This document shows positions 1 through 9,976 of a DNA stretch of 64,000 nucleotides, in pieces. A program made the translations under genes and the position numbers. Location: contig CM042142.1 of assembly GCA_023376005.1 (NCBI GenBank), forward strand, positions 50,471,884-50,535,883, written 5' to 3'. Numbering within the stretch: the first letter of the stretch is position 1; each line of letters starts with the position of its first letter. This DNA is from Doryteuthis pealeii (Eukaryota > Mollusca > Cephalopoda > Myopsida > Loliginidae). The notes below the pieces were generated by a model, which was not told the origin of the DNA, ran no database searches, and saw only the letters and a program-made list of their open reading frames with translations.

Positions 1-655
1 TGCATTATAATCTGGGTAGTTACACAACCTGTTCTAACATAAAACTTATCAAATATTCACCTTTGTTTCAAGATTTTGTTTACAAATATTAAACCTTAAA
101 AAAAGAAGTAATTAATGAAGTGAGTAATCTCAAAAACCTTCAGAAATAATTTCTAGTAAAAAAAAAAAAGTATAAAATAAAAAAAAAAAAAAAAAAAAAA
201 ATAATAAATAAATAAATATAAATAAGATTATAAATAAATTAAAAATTAAAAAAAGGAATAAGATAGTATAATTTTGATTTTTTGGACTGTTGTCCGCCGC
301 ATCTTTATTGTGGTATATAAAAGTGTTTCATCCCTTGTATCCTTCAATTGAAAGTGATTTCCCAAGTTGGGTCATTGCTATCCTCTGATAAACCCGTAAC
401 ACCTGAAGAAGGCCGGTGGATACAATATCAGAAACCCATTTTTACATACCACAATTAAAGATGAGGACAACAGTCTGATAAATCAAAATTATACAAATCT
501 AGCCTCATCTAAAAAAATTCAAACATATGAATAAAATAGCTTAGTGATTTTGTTCACTGCCAAACTCTATGCTATATTAACACTCAAAGAATCAAGGAAG
601 AAAACAAAAAAAAAAAAAATGTACTACACGTTTTAAGATGATATTAATCTGTATA
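1..655. other. AT-rich non-coding stretch with a foldback
   Basis: No gene is visible. Between about 270 and 490 the sequence folds back on itself: the segment around 278-330 (reading GGACTGTTGTC, then ATCTTTATTGTGGTATATAAA) is the approximate reverse complement of 432-488. The right arm carries the motif CCTGAAGAAGGCCGGTGG near 400, which recurs elsewhere in the window as the tail of a retroelement-like repeat. Poly-A runs lie near 161-205 and 606-619. The foldback is seen directly; its element class is unknown. Confidence 0.5.
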
Positions 656-1256
656 TCTTATTATAATGGAGATTGTGTGTTTTTCTGTCTGTAACCGAAA
701 CTATATTACTAATCGAGTCACAATTAACAGTTATTTACATCACATTCTCCATGATTTTATTTATATTTAAACCTCAATTATTAATAAAATTGCTTCACCT
801 TTTTATTAGTGTTGTCCATATCTACATACAAATAACATGCAATTGTATTTATATATACAAAAAATAGTGGTTTGCTGTGTGAATGGGAAGGCTAATTTGC
901 ATATTGATATTAAAAATGTGATTTTATTAAATATGTGCTTACTATTATTGATTTCTAACTGTTTGGTTTTATTTTAATGAATATGAGCAAAAATCTCCTT
1001 CAATGAATCTTAAATGAAATCCATTAACAAGAAAAAATAACTGTCATTTTATTCTTTATTTCCTAATTTAACTAAATAGTTAAATAAGTAAAATTCAGCA
1101 ATGAAAGACGGGAGTGATGGAAGAGTAAGTTTCATTTCTATTTTTCTATTATACCCCACTCTGTTACATATCTTTTTGTCTGCCTCTAATTTAATACGAT
1201 ATTTCATTACATTAAAACTTAAATACTTGCACCCGGAGGGTACATATATTTGCTAG
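656..1256 (+). mobile_element. Helitron-like non-autonomous element, copy 1
   Basis: The element begins TCTTATTATAATGGAG directly after an A and ends with a short hairpin (GCACCCGGAGGGTAC, 1230-1244) about 8 bases before GCTAG, followed by T. A TC start, a CTAG (CTRR) end next to a 3' hairpin, and insertion between A and T are established hallmarks of Helitrons. The full length matches the copy at 17210-17857, and a 5' part matches 49599-50370. There are no terminal inverted repeats and no Rep/helicase coding sequence, so it depends on another element. Short ORFs inside it are not genes. Confidence 0.75.
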
Positions 1257-1470
1257 TTTGACTAATTCACATGGTATAATAGTTACTAAGCTAGGTTAGT
1301 AGACTTGTTAATAAAACCTGATATTCCCCTGGGGTGCTCTATACTTCTGGCTTTGAACCAAACTGAGCTAAGTAAATGACTACAATATCTGAATCTTGGC
1401 AGGTAACGCTTATTCTCATCTGATTAAATATTTTATTAACAAGGTATATATATATATCATGGATAGATCA

Positions 1471-1528
1471 TTTATCTCTAAGTTAAGGTAGTGTTGACTC
1501 CATGTCCACGGTACCTTAACTTAGATAA
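1471..1528. repeat. Short imperfect hairpin
   Basis: Arms 1471-1490 and 1511-1528 (core CTAAGTTAAGGTA against TACCTTAACTTAG) are separated by about 20 bases. No second copy is apparent in the window. Confidence 0.55.
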
Positions 1529-1595
1529 TTATTGATATAGATATATTGTAATTGTGAAAATTTTAGAAATATAATTTTTATGATTTCTCTGAAAT

Positions 1596-1675
1596 TGAAG
1601 AAGGCCGGAGGGTATATCGGCCGAAACGTTGTACAGATAACAATGAAGATGAAGACAATAGTCTGAATAACGCAG
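1596..1675 (+). repeat. Retroelement-type tail motif (GAAGAAGGCCGG...GCCGAAACG)
   Basis: Carries GAAGAAGGCCGGAGGG, then CGGCCGAAACGTTGT, then a 3' part ending in GAAGACAATAGTCTG. The same arrangement occurs at 398-490, 3340-3425 (minus) and 44190-44275. Similar 'CTGAAGAAGG...CCGAAACG' tails are common at 3' ends of invertebrate retroelements; the assignment here is inference. Confidence 0.5.
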
Positions 1676-2395
1676 ATAATAATTTTTATGACTTTGGGAG
1701 AATTTTTTTTAAATTCTTGGGCTCCAGAATTTAATTTATGGCAAAAATAAATTGAACTATTGAAAATAATATTTTATCTAAAACTGATAAATATTTTTGT
1801 GAAAGTGATTCTTCTTCGAGTTGTCTGACATTCTTCAAAGTTAGACGGTTACCATTTTTAGGCTTCAAGTGAGATCACTTTACAGTGGAAATCCCTTGTG
1901 TTCCTTAGTGAAAAATTATTTGGTTGTTCCTTGGTGTTAGATAGAATCCTTTGGTTCTTCTTTAGTGAAGAATCCTTGTGCTAAGTAGTGGCTGATTTGC
2001 TCGTCCGTGTCAAATATGTGCAAATGAACGGCTTTCAAGATTTGCGATTAAGTAGTTAACTAACCACATATTCGATGGTATTGATTGGCTGGCTTTAATC
2101 CATGTGCCCATGCAGAGTCTATAAGTTTAAGTGGTGGATTTCAGTACACCTTATATAACAAAATATTCCAACACTGTTCAACTATGAAAGTTTTTAGAAT
2201 TTAAACAATAGAAAATCTAGATAAATTGTGAATAAGTGTTGATATTTGTAGATTCTTACTGCATTCCACCATCTTTAACTGCAATGAACTATGTGAAAAT
2301 TTGCTTTTTAATTTAAAAAAAAAAAGTATTGATTAAAAACCAAACTAAATTAAAAAATGTTTTTATAGATAGATCACTAATTAGGACCGAGCCTA
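1676..2395. other. Unassigned AT-rich sequence
   Basis: No ORF, RNA gene or second copy recognised. A short poly-A lies near 2315. Confidence 0.5.
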
Positions 2396-2648
2396 TTCTA
2401 GTAGTGACCACCACAAGTGGATTTAACAGGTTTGAATTCAGAGTTTTCCTTCTCCTAGACTGGTTGCCTAACCAAGGTTAAAGAGCTCAGACTACCCTAC
2501 TATTTCACCCATAGCTGGAGGGAAAGTAGTTGGATTCATACCTTTCCCAAGAGTATTAGCACTATGTGAACTGTAGCTTCGTCCAGGATTTGAACTCTGG
2601 TCGACAAGTCCATTTCCTACGACTAACCTTTACACCACGCACCTCCAA
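2396..2648 (-). mobile_element. SINE2 copy
   Basis: On the minus strand it starts with a tRNA-like head (GGTGTAAAGGTTAG, then B-box-like GAGTTCAAATCCTGG) and continues through the family body (GGTATGAATCC, GCTATGGGTGAAATAG, AACCTTGGTTAGGCAACC, GAATTCAAACCTGTTAAA). The head resembles A and B boxes of a tRNA promoter, so the family is tRNA-derived. It is a diverged copy that lacks the distal tail. Confidence 0.8.
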
Positions 2649-3339
2649 TTAGAAGTTACATTTCTTATACAACTGCAATATTTCAGCAAAAGCAAGAGAG
2701 ACCAGTTGAGAGCAATGGCTCAGACAAGTCTTTATGAAGTCCCGGTCCATTACGAATTAATTCTATTTACCTACTGACATAGTACCAACATACACTGTGT
2801 AGATATAAAGGGTTAAGTCTCATTTTGTCTAGTCTATTCCTTCCATTATTTGTGTGATACATTCCAAATCCGAAAAACAAAAAGTATTAATATATAGATA
2901 CTTGCATATAAAGAGAGCACAATTTGCTTTGATATAATAACAGATAACAAATAAAAATCATACAATAGCTCGAAACCAATTTTTCTGCAAGTTTCCTTAT
3001 CTGGAAGGGGGGGATCAGTCTTTTTGAGATACAAAAGATGAAAAGAAATAAATGACCCGACAGATCAAACTAATAACATTCATAATTCATATTTATTACA
3101 GGTCATGTCAATCAGAGAACAATCGTAACCCCCCAGGCTTAGGTAGACAGACCTGATTAGCAGAGAAGGAAGTAGAATTAGGAACCATTGTTGAATTGTC
3201 TGGAATCTGACTGGCCAAACTAAGTTGTACTATTCAAAATTATTAATATAAAATTTGTACTTTAAATGATGTACTATACTGACAGTAAAGAAAAATAACT
3301 ATTCCAAAATAAGATATACAAAGTTTAAAACAACTGGTT
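2649..3339. other. Unassigned sequence
   Basis: No coding or RNA feature recognised. A short motif near 3125-3160 resembles no other family here. Confidence 0.45.
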
Positions 3340-3966
3340 ATTTCTTGTATTATTTGGACTATTGTCATCATCTTTATTGTTATCTACACAACGTTTCAGC
3401 CAATGTGTCCTCGGGCCTTCTTCAGGTATTTCTTGTCGAACTCAGGAACTTTCTCTTTGAATTTAGGAGCCTTCTTGGAATTTTGATTATTTTTGGTACA
3501 ACTTATGCTGTGTTGAAAAATCAGTGTTGTGCCAATTGTTGTATACCCTTTCTTTACTTCTATTATTCTTCTGCTCATCTTTGGTATCTTACGTTCTTTT
3601 TCTAGCGTCTGGACTTCGTCTTGCTGGTTGGTCGTCCCTGATTCATTTCTTCTTCTAGGTCAGTCTTGTTGCCAAGACATTCATCAACCACAAAACCATA
3701 TTTATTTAAACCTTTATTTACTTAACTAAACATATTTCTCTAACTAACATAACGCGCGTGTGCAGTGAGCTCCAACTAAGGTAGACAGGCCCTATCTGCC
3801 TGACGTCCAAGCTGAAACTGAAGAGCCAACCAGGTCCCACGTGACTTCATGTATTTCGCGGGCTTTCTGTAATATTCCATGGAAAGTCCCGCCCATGATA
3901 TGAAAAAGGGCCATCCATTCAGAAATACAAGGGGTTGACAATAATCTATGCATAGATTATGTAACA
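3340..3966 (-). mobile_element. LTR-like segment plus retroelement-like 3' tail
   Basis: Read on the minus strand, a 300-bp block from 3966 to 3667 begins TGTTACATAATC and ends TTGGCAACA (TG...CA ends), contains an AATAAA, and is followed by about 320 bp ending in the motif GAAGAAGGCCCGAGGACAC...GAAACG (about 3420-3360). The block and the first 130 bp after it recur at 33697-34130 on the plus strand. The downstream part keeps a partial frame (residues such as MSRRIIEVKKGY and EFDKKYLKKARGHIG). It may be an LTR with leader, or a Penelope-like element with a pseudo-LTR. No primer-binding site or polymerase is recognisable. Confidence 0.5.
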
Positions 3967-4345
3967 CCAATGATATAGATCTCCATGGCTTTCTCACCAT
4001 CTATCCCTATTGGCCATTGCTCCTGAAAGGTCCCCTGCACAGCATCCAGTATCCACACAGAGCGGAGGAAGCTCTTTGCTTAATGGCTATCTAAAACATT
4101 ATTTCTAAAGTTCGACCCCCTCCTCATTGCATCAGGACAGTGTAAACGTGGTAGTGTTATAGCCATACCATCGAGAACTCAAGTTCTTGGTAGGGTCACC
4201 CAAGGCGGACAAATCTGGTATCAAGGTGACAACCCAGTGGTTACTTTTGCTCCTCTCGTCCCTGCATCTGCTGGATAATCTGAGGTAAACATGAGTGTCT
4301 GCATGCAGGGTTTGGGGACCACTTGCGTACTTCCTATTGCCATGA
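3967..4345. other. Unassigned sequence of higher GC
   Basis: About 4085-4330 is richer in GC than its surroundings and lacks an ORF. It could be an old retroelement internal region, but I see no diagnostic motif. Confidence 0.4.
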
Positions 4346-4349
4346 TACC

Positions 4350-4500
4350 TTTTTAAAGCTTATTTTCCGATGCAAGTATCATTAGAGAATGAGAAAAGTT
4401 TTGGTAAACAGACCAAAACTGCCCAGTTTACCAAAACTATCGTTCCCCAATGATACCTGCATTGGAAAAATAAAGTCTAAAAAGGTTTAGCTTTGGGTTA
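4350..4500. repeat. Foldback (MITE-like) element
   Basis: Inverted arms: TTATTTTCCGATGCAAGTAT against ATACCTGCATTGGAAAAATAA, and AGTTTTGGTAAAC against GTTTACCAAAACT, centred near 4425. A related half-copy lies at 28555-28640 (ACTTTATACCAAAATTTC, then CCCCAATGATACTTGCAC). Confidence 0.6.
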
Positions 4501-4544
4501 CCTGTACCATACTTTTAACCTGGACTAGTTACAATGTAATAAAA

Positions 4545-4745
4545 TTGGCGGAGTAGCCTATTGTTGGTATTAACCAAACAAGCAAGGGAGTCTATCCACT
4601 TTTCACTAGTACTAGACCAGGGAGATTTTCTTTACTAAGGTGAGAGCGCCACACTTACTGTCAGATTCCCACTTTACCGCACAGATCAGAGTTAGCAGGG
4701 ACCAGTATTGAACCAGGAACCTTGCAAGTCGAGTGCTCTACTGAA
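4545..4745 (-). mobile_element. SINE1 copy, diverged
   Basis: Minus-strand SINE1: the end motif at the left (GGCGGAGTAGCC), the GGGAGTCTATCC and TTTTCACTAGT block, the GCCACAC and TTTACCGCACAGATC block, and a remnant of the tRNA-like head at the right (GAACCAGGAACCTTGC). An older copy than most. Confidence 0.8.
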
Positions 4746-5039
4746 AGTCTATATTTTTTGTAGTACGAGATTTAAAAAAAAAAAACCAACTATTTTCAGG
4801 AAGTTTATAAAACCAGTTTGTTTATTTAAAAAAAAAAACAAAAAAAAAAACGCACAAAAGAACAACAACACGATCACATGTCAACAACCAAAAGCAAATT
4901 GACTAATGAATCATTGTAACACAAAACGACTCATTTTTATGCATAAAAAAAACAAAACAAAAACAAAAAAACACAAAGTAAAATCATACTAAATCATATT
5001 GAATGAAAAATAGTCTTATTTGTAGTAAATCAAATTCAG

Positions 5040-5115
5040 GTTTTGAATTGGTTGGATTTTATGGCATGTCAGCCCATTGGGTCATTTTATGCCAGAGACG
5101 CTTTTGTTTTATTCA
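5040..5115 (-). mobile_element. Ret3 3' tail fragment
   Basis: Reads TTGGATTTTATGGCATGTCA, then CCATTGGGTCATTTTATGCC, the tail-proximal part of Ret3 (TAAAATCCAACC tail on the minus strand). It directly abuts a SINE1 fragment. Confidence 0.65.
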
Positions 5116-5300
5116 TTCTTGATGTGTAATCTGATCTGTGTAGTAAGGTGGGGGACCTGACGGTAGGTGTGGCGCTCCACCTCAACAAAAACAATCTCCT
5201 TGGTCTAGCACAAGTGAAAAGGGGATAGACTCCCTCGCTGTTTGGCTGATACTGTCTGGCAGAGAATGACAATAGACCATTCCGCCAACTTTACCTTTTA
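5116..5300 (+). mobile_element. SINE1 body, head missing
   Basis: Contains the family blocks CTGACGGTAGGTGTGGCGCT, ACAATCTCCTTGGTCTAGCA, AAAAGGGGATAGACTCCCTC and the terminal GCCAACTTTAC. The tRNA-like head is absent. Confidence 0.8.
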
Positions 5301-5484
5301 CGTTCAAGTCAAAGTAAGACTCGCCTCAACCAATAAAAAAAAAAAAAAAAAATGTGTGTGTGTGTGATACCATGACAAATGATAGAAATAAAAATGATTT
5401 CCAATTGTGATTTTTAAACTGTATTCCTCAGATAGTGGGGTATTTGAAAATTTAGTGAAATCTCTAAAATACTCTATCAATACA

Positions 5485-5825
5485 CTTGTTCCTTAATCTT
5501 CCAACCATTATCATCTTGCAACAATCTCTGGTTAAAAATGAGACCGGCCAAATCATCCAAGATGAAATGCAAACATGTATCCGTCAAATTCTTATAAGTG
5601 TTATCACCTCAGCTAAATAATAGACCGTTATGTTTCTATTATAAAGAAGTAAAGGGGAAAAAAAGGACATGCTATACAGAAAAAATATAAGAAACAAAGT
5701 GTTTGGGAAAGATAGAGAGAGGGGCGAGAAAGTTTAAAAAAGATTATCATATTTTTTACATATTGAACTATTTTGCAAAAGCTGTTACGTAAACAAATCA
5801 ACCATTGTAATTAAATTATTATCAT
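5485..5825 (+). repeat. Direct segmental duplicate, unit 1
   Basis: Matches 8808-9185 (shared blocks TTCCTTAATCTTCCAAC, TTATCATCTTGCAACA, ATCATCCAAGATGAAATGC, TATTGAACTATTT). The two units are 3.3 kb apart in the same orientation. Unit 1 is interrupted on its right by a LINE 3' end and a hAT element that unit 2 lacks. No coding potential. Confidence 0.75.
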
Positions 5826-6262
5826 CATGTCATGCTATTAGCACGGATATCCATGACAACCTCTCTCTAAACATCCCTATCACTCATTGTTTGTGGGAGG
5901 TCCTCTGCATGGCATCCAGTATCCACACAGAGCTGGTCAATGTATGTCTTTGCTGGCCGGCACACACTGGCGTGCCAATGTGCTGGCTTCCACAAGAGGA
6001 CATCATTTATGACTTCGTCCTTGCTTCTCCAGCAGTGTCCTGCGCATCTTGTCTGTCTTACTCAGATGGTTTGAGTGATATGGGGCAGGTGACCATACAG
6101 TTGTGGGGTGTTATTTTGACATTTTGCTTAGGATCATACGCAGCTTTTTTGTGTAGCTACCATCTAGTTTATTCTCTAGGCATTTTGTTAGGGTCCAAGT
6201 GGTGCAGCCGTACAGCAACACTGACACGAGAATGGTTTTCGAAGAATTATTTCTTTAGCCTG
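5826..6262 (-). pseudogene. LINE 3' end (RTE-like lineage), decayed
   Basis: The minus strand encodes remnants of the C-terminal region of a non-LTR retrotransposon polyprotein: a CTTWTLTKCLENKLDGSYTK-like stretch, KDEVINDVLLWKPAH, AKTYIDQLCVDTGCHAEDLP, then MSDRDV, with stops and frameshifts. The 3' end on this strand is a short GAT-rich run (ATGATGATAATAAT), typical of such LINEs. The long open frame on the plus strand (5891-6472) is only its antisense. Sister copies lie at 13190-13645, 18167-18238 and 25150-25415. Confidence 0.8.
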
Positions 6263-6323
6263 TCTGTGAGTTCGAACTTTCATATGACTGATAACTGTGG
6301 TATATCCACAGGTTCAGCTAGTG

Positions 6324-6691
6324 CAGTGGTTCCCAACCTATGGCCACATGGCCAAAATGGGCCACAGCAAATTTCAGGTGGGCCAAGGAAATATAATTCT
6401 ATATTCAGAGCATATGTTTTATATACAAAATCCAATCATATATGTGGGAAATTTATATTTTCTAGAAAGTAAGATGTCAACTAATTTACGGTGGGGGAGA
6501 GTGGGGGGAGAGATTTAGCCCCTGATATGCCCCTATATGCCAATTGAATAAGGTAATGAACTTAGAATTGAATAAATATCTTAGGTAAAATGGAAATTTT
6601 TTTTTTCTATTATAATAATTTCATGGGTCACAAAAAAAAAAAATTCTGGTTTCAAAGTGGGCCTTGAGCTGAAAAAGGTTGGGAACCCCTG
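6324..6691. mobile_element. hAT-type MITE with 8-bp TSD
   Basis: Terminal inverted repeats CAGTGGTTCCCAACC (left) and GGTTGGGAACCCCTG (right) are of the classic hAT/Charlie type. The element is flanked by a perfect 8-bp direct repeat AGCTAGTG at 6316-6323 and 6692-6699, the target-site length of hAT transposases. At 368 bp without transposase sequence it is non-autonomous. Confidence 0.92.
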
Positions 6692-6699
6692 AGCTAGTG

Positions 6700-7258
6700 T
6701 TTCTATTAATGTTTCATCAGCCGATCCAAGATAATCAGTGCTGTCACTGCCCTCATTCCAATCTGAGGAATTGTCTTAAATTACAAGACAACTGTCAGAG
6801 TAAAGACACTAAACAAACAAAATATTCAAAATATCTCACCAGCGTTAAACCAAGCTATTCCTAATAATTTATTAAAAGTCAATTACTATCTATTTTTAGG
6901 CAAGCCATTTTTGTTGTTTAGATTCTGAAGATAAAGCCTATTTTGGCAGAAGATAACACTGATAAAGGTTTCCCCCCACAAGAGAGCTCAAAAGTAATAG
7001 TGATAAATTAGAATGCTAGCCATTGGCCAAATACTCTTGTTGCTTTAATATATTTATACTTTCAAATGAGAATAATAAGTACAGACAGACAACTGGTATT
7101 GTACATAGTTACTTGAACGTCTCCCTCATACAAAAATGAAATGTGTGAATTGCAGCTCCAATCAGCCTATCACTGACAAGCCAGACAATTGCAATAAATT
7201 CAAAATCTTGTACATTTAAAAATAAATAAAATGTACATAAAAATATGTTAAGACAACC
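6700..7258. other. Unassigned AT-rich sequence
   Basis: No gene, RNA or repeat family recognised. Confidence 0.45.
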
Positions 7259-7299
<41 letters not shown>

Positions 7300-7310
7300 C
7301 ACACACATAT
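7259..7310. repeat. (GT)n(AT)n(AC)n microsatellite
   Basis: A compound dinucleotide array immediately left of a SINE1 copy. Confidence 0.9.
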
Positions 7311-7313
7311 ACA

Positions 7314-7548
7314 TAAGTCGGTGTGGCCTAAAGTTTGTATCAGCCAGGGAGTCTATACCCTTTTCACTAGTGCTACACAAAGATTGCTTTTTAGCGTCTG
7401 ATGTGGAGCGCCACATCTACCATCAGCTCCTTACTTTACCACACAGATCCCTGTGCTAATCATACGCTGAGTTGGCAAGGGCCGGTATCGAACTAGGAAC
7501 CTTGTGATTTCTAGCTGAATGCTCTCCCAACTGAGCTAACCCGGCCCC
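7314..7548 (-). mobile_element. SINE1 copy, near full length
   Basis: Minus strand: GGGGCCGGGTTAGCTCAGTT head with A box, B-box-like GTTCGATACCGGCC, and the TAAAGTAAGGAGCTGATGGT body, ending GGCCACACCGACTT at the left. Confidence 0.9.
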
Positions 7549-7576
7549 TATAAGTATAAAAACCCTTCTGTATGAG

Positions 7577-7976
7577 CAGAATGTGACACAAGGTCAATTT
7601 CTTAAACTGAGTTTAACAGGTTTGAATTCAAAGTTTTCCTTCTCCTAGACTGGTTGCCCAGACCGTACCTTTGTGATTACCCTCGTATTTACCCAACACC
7701 TCCGTCATGGTCAAGATGCAACACAAGGTCAATTTTTTGACACAGTCAATCTGGTTTGAATTCACATTTTCCTTCTCCTAGACTGGTTGCCTAACCAAGG
7801 TTAAAGAGCCCAGTCTTCCCTACTATTTACCCATACCGGGAAGGAGAGAAGTTGGATTCATACCTTTCTCAAGTATATTAGCGCTATGTGAAATGCCAGA
7901 AGCCTTGTCCAGGATTTGAACTCTGGTTGGCGAGTCCACTTCCTACAACAATAACCATTACACCACACTCCTCCAT
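7577..7976 (-). mobile_element. SINE2, two partial copies in the same orientation
   Basis: A short distal fragment (7577-7664) is followed by a nearly complete copy (7705-7976). In the second, minus-strand order is GGTGTAATGGTTAT head, GAGTTCAAATCCTGGAC, CTATGGGTAAATAG, AACCTTGGTTAGGCAACC, TTGACCTTGTG. The first fragment repeats the TGACACAAGGTCAATTT and TCCTTCTCCTAGACTGG segment. Confidence 0.85.
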
Positions 7977-7979
7977 TAT

Positions 7980-8645
7980 AGAGCCGTCAATGTGCCAAAG
8001 AGATTCACATTAATCACAATTTGGAGTCTGATGAAACTGGTTAGTTTTACTTTTATTCAGTCTTAAAAATTCCAAGTCTTTCACTAATAAGAGGTTAATT
8101 TGGTTTCGACAAATTTAAAAGGAGGAAACGAAACAAAAACCCAAAAAACAAAACAACCCCCCCCCACACACACACCCAAAAGAAAAAAAAAAAAAAAAAG
8201 GAAGACATGTAAAGTTTTAAATCTGATACGTTTTCAGGCTATTATTGCGTAATCTATTGTCCATGAAAAGCCTAATTATTGAAAGACAGATAGAAAGCGA
8301 AAGAACGACAAGACGAGCACAAAAGAAAAACCTAATTGAAATTTGCAAAGTGTCCACTCAGCATTGGGAGAACAATGATAGGAATTGCCGTACAATGAAG
8401 TCTGGATTCTTCTTTAGCAGTTACAACTTTCTAGAATCTAAATGCGGAGAGAGGGAGTTGGGGGGGGGAATAGGAAAGCCGTAATATTAAATTTTAAAAA
8501 AAAAAAAATTCTTTGATAAAATAGGCACTAAAGAGGGAGGAGACCCCCCCCCAAAAAAAAACCCCGGCAATTTATTCCATTTGATTATCTTGCATACATA
8601 AAATATTATTCAATACTTTAAGAGGTTGTTCAAATTTCTAATATA
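7980..8645. other. Unassigned sequence with homopolymers
   Basis: Contains C- and A-rich runs (8155-8200, 8540-8560). The 8245-8484 open frame has no recognised domain. Confidence 0.4.
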
Positions 8646-8647
8646 AA

Positions 8648-8705
<58 letters not shown>
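8648..8705. repeat. (TG)(TA)n(CA)n microsatellite
   Basis: A self-complementary dinucleotide array abutting the left end of a mariner-type MITE. Confidence 0.9.
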
Positions 8706-8706
<1 letters not shown>

Positions 8707-8782
8707 TACTGTCCACAAAATCCGTGTGCATTTCAAAGTTAGAAATTGTTTAAAGTACAGACTTTATGGACATCCTGTATAA
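8706..8782. mobile_element. Miniature mariner-type element
   Basis: Ends TACTGTCCACAAAATC and GACTTTATGGACATCCTGTA, imperfect inverted repeats flanked by TA, the target of Tc1/mariner elements. It resembles 30977-31193 (ends TACAAAGTGCTCATAAAGTC and GACTTTATAGACACCCTGTA). About 77 bp, no coding. Confidence 0.6.
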
Positions 8783-8807
8783 TGATCATAATTATATATT
8801 AATGCCC

Positions 8808-9240
8808 GTGTTCCTTAATCTTCCAACTGTTATCATCTTGCAACATCCTCTGGCTAAAAATGAGACAATCCAAATCATCCAAGATGAAATGCAAAAATGT
8901 AAATCCTGATTATCTGTTGTTGCTTATCTGCCGAGTTTTTATTTCTTAATAGTATCATCACATCAGCTAAATAGACCATTCTGTTTTTATCAAAAAGAAA
9001 GGGAAGAAAAAAGACGCTACACAGATAGAATATAATAAAGAAAGAAAGAAAGGTGAAAGATATAGAGGGGAGAGCACATGGAAGTAATACTGCTAATCTG
9101 TTTCAATTGAAAAAGATGGAAAGAGTGAGAGAGTTAAAGATTATATATTTTACATATTGAACTATTTAGCAATAGCTAAATGTATCAAACATTTTAATAA
9201 TCAGATTTTCATACTGAGTTATATCCACAGGTCCTGCTAG
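8808..9240 (+). repeat. Direct segmental duplicate, unit 2
   Basis: Counterpart of 5485-5825. It continues to TATATCCACAGGTCCTGCTAG near 9223-9243, which corresponds to TATATCCACAGGTTCAGCTAG at 6301-6321. The LINE insert between them in unit 1 is absent here, making this an apparently empty site. Confidence 0.7.
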
Positions 9241-9507
9241 TAACTATAAATACAAGAAAAGATAGTGTAAACAAAGAGTCAATTGTACTTGGTGACTGCC
9301 AGTTTCTCATCAATGTAATCATTTGACCATTGGCCACCAAGTGCTGTTATCTTTACATCAAAGATATCCTAACTTAAGATGTATGCTCTATCACTGATAT
9401 TGATGACCCTAGTTTAGTGCACACTCCTTATAAATAAATTATAAACAAAAATCTTTGTTTTGAGATTCCTAGGCCATAATCACTTAAAAAAAAAAAAAAA
9501 AAGAAGG

Positions 9508-9739
9508 AGGACCATATGACCTTTAGGCACCTCTTTTGCGATCTCGTTTCATAAGGACATTTTTTTTCATTGACACCATCTAAATCCGGTTGTTTGTTAA
9601 CAGACTATTTTCAGAGTTTTTTTTTTATTATAAAACTAACCTCTAACCCTAACAAACAACAGGATTTTGATGGTGTAAATGAAGAAATTGTCCTTATGAA
9701 ACGAGATCGCAAAAGGGGTGCCTAAAGGCCATATGGCCC
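9508..9739. mobile_element. Long-TIR foldback MITE, copy 1
   Basis: Left arm 9508-9602 and right arm 9648-9739 are near-perfect inverted repeats (outer end GGACCATATGACCTTTAGGC against GCCTAAAGGCCATATGGCCC). A second copy is at 20562-20789. The centre is AT-rich. No coding sequence and no clear target duplication. Confidence 0.85.
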
Positions 9740-9934
9740 CAAAATGATAACTTTAAAAATAATCACATAAAGAGTAGTAGAATCAGAGTCAAAGGTGTCA
9801 AAAAATAGAGAAGTCAGTTGAAGGTTTTGTGTTCCTGCTCTGACTCCACAGACCTGGAATTTTGTAATCTAAAATTTGAGTAAATTTTATATTGAAAATA
9901 AGATTGTTGGGATCAATGCAAGCTTTACTTAAAA

Positions 9935-9976
<42 letters not shown>

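Noticed and set aside
4085..4330. A host exon in a GC-richer segment
   Set aside because: No open frame of useful length and no splice context; more likely an old repeat.
5891..6472. 193-residue open frame on the plus strand
   Set aside because: It is the antisense of a LINE 3' end whose minus-strand reading gives recognisable RT C-terminal motifs; it also runs into the hAT element.
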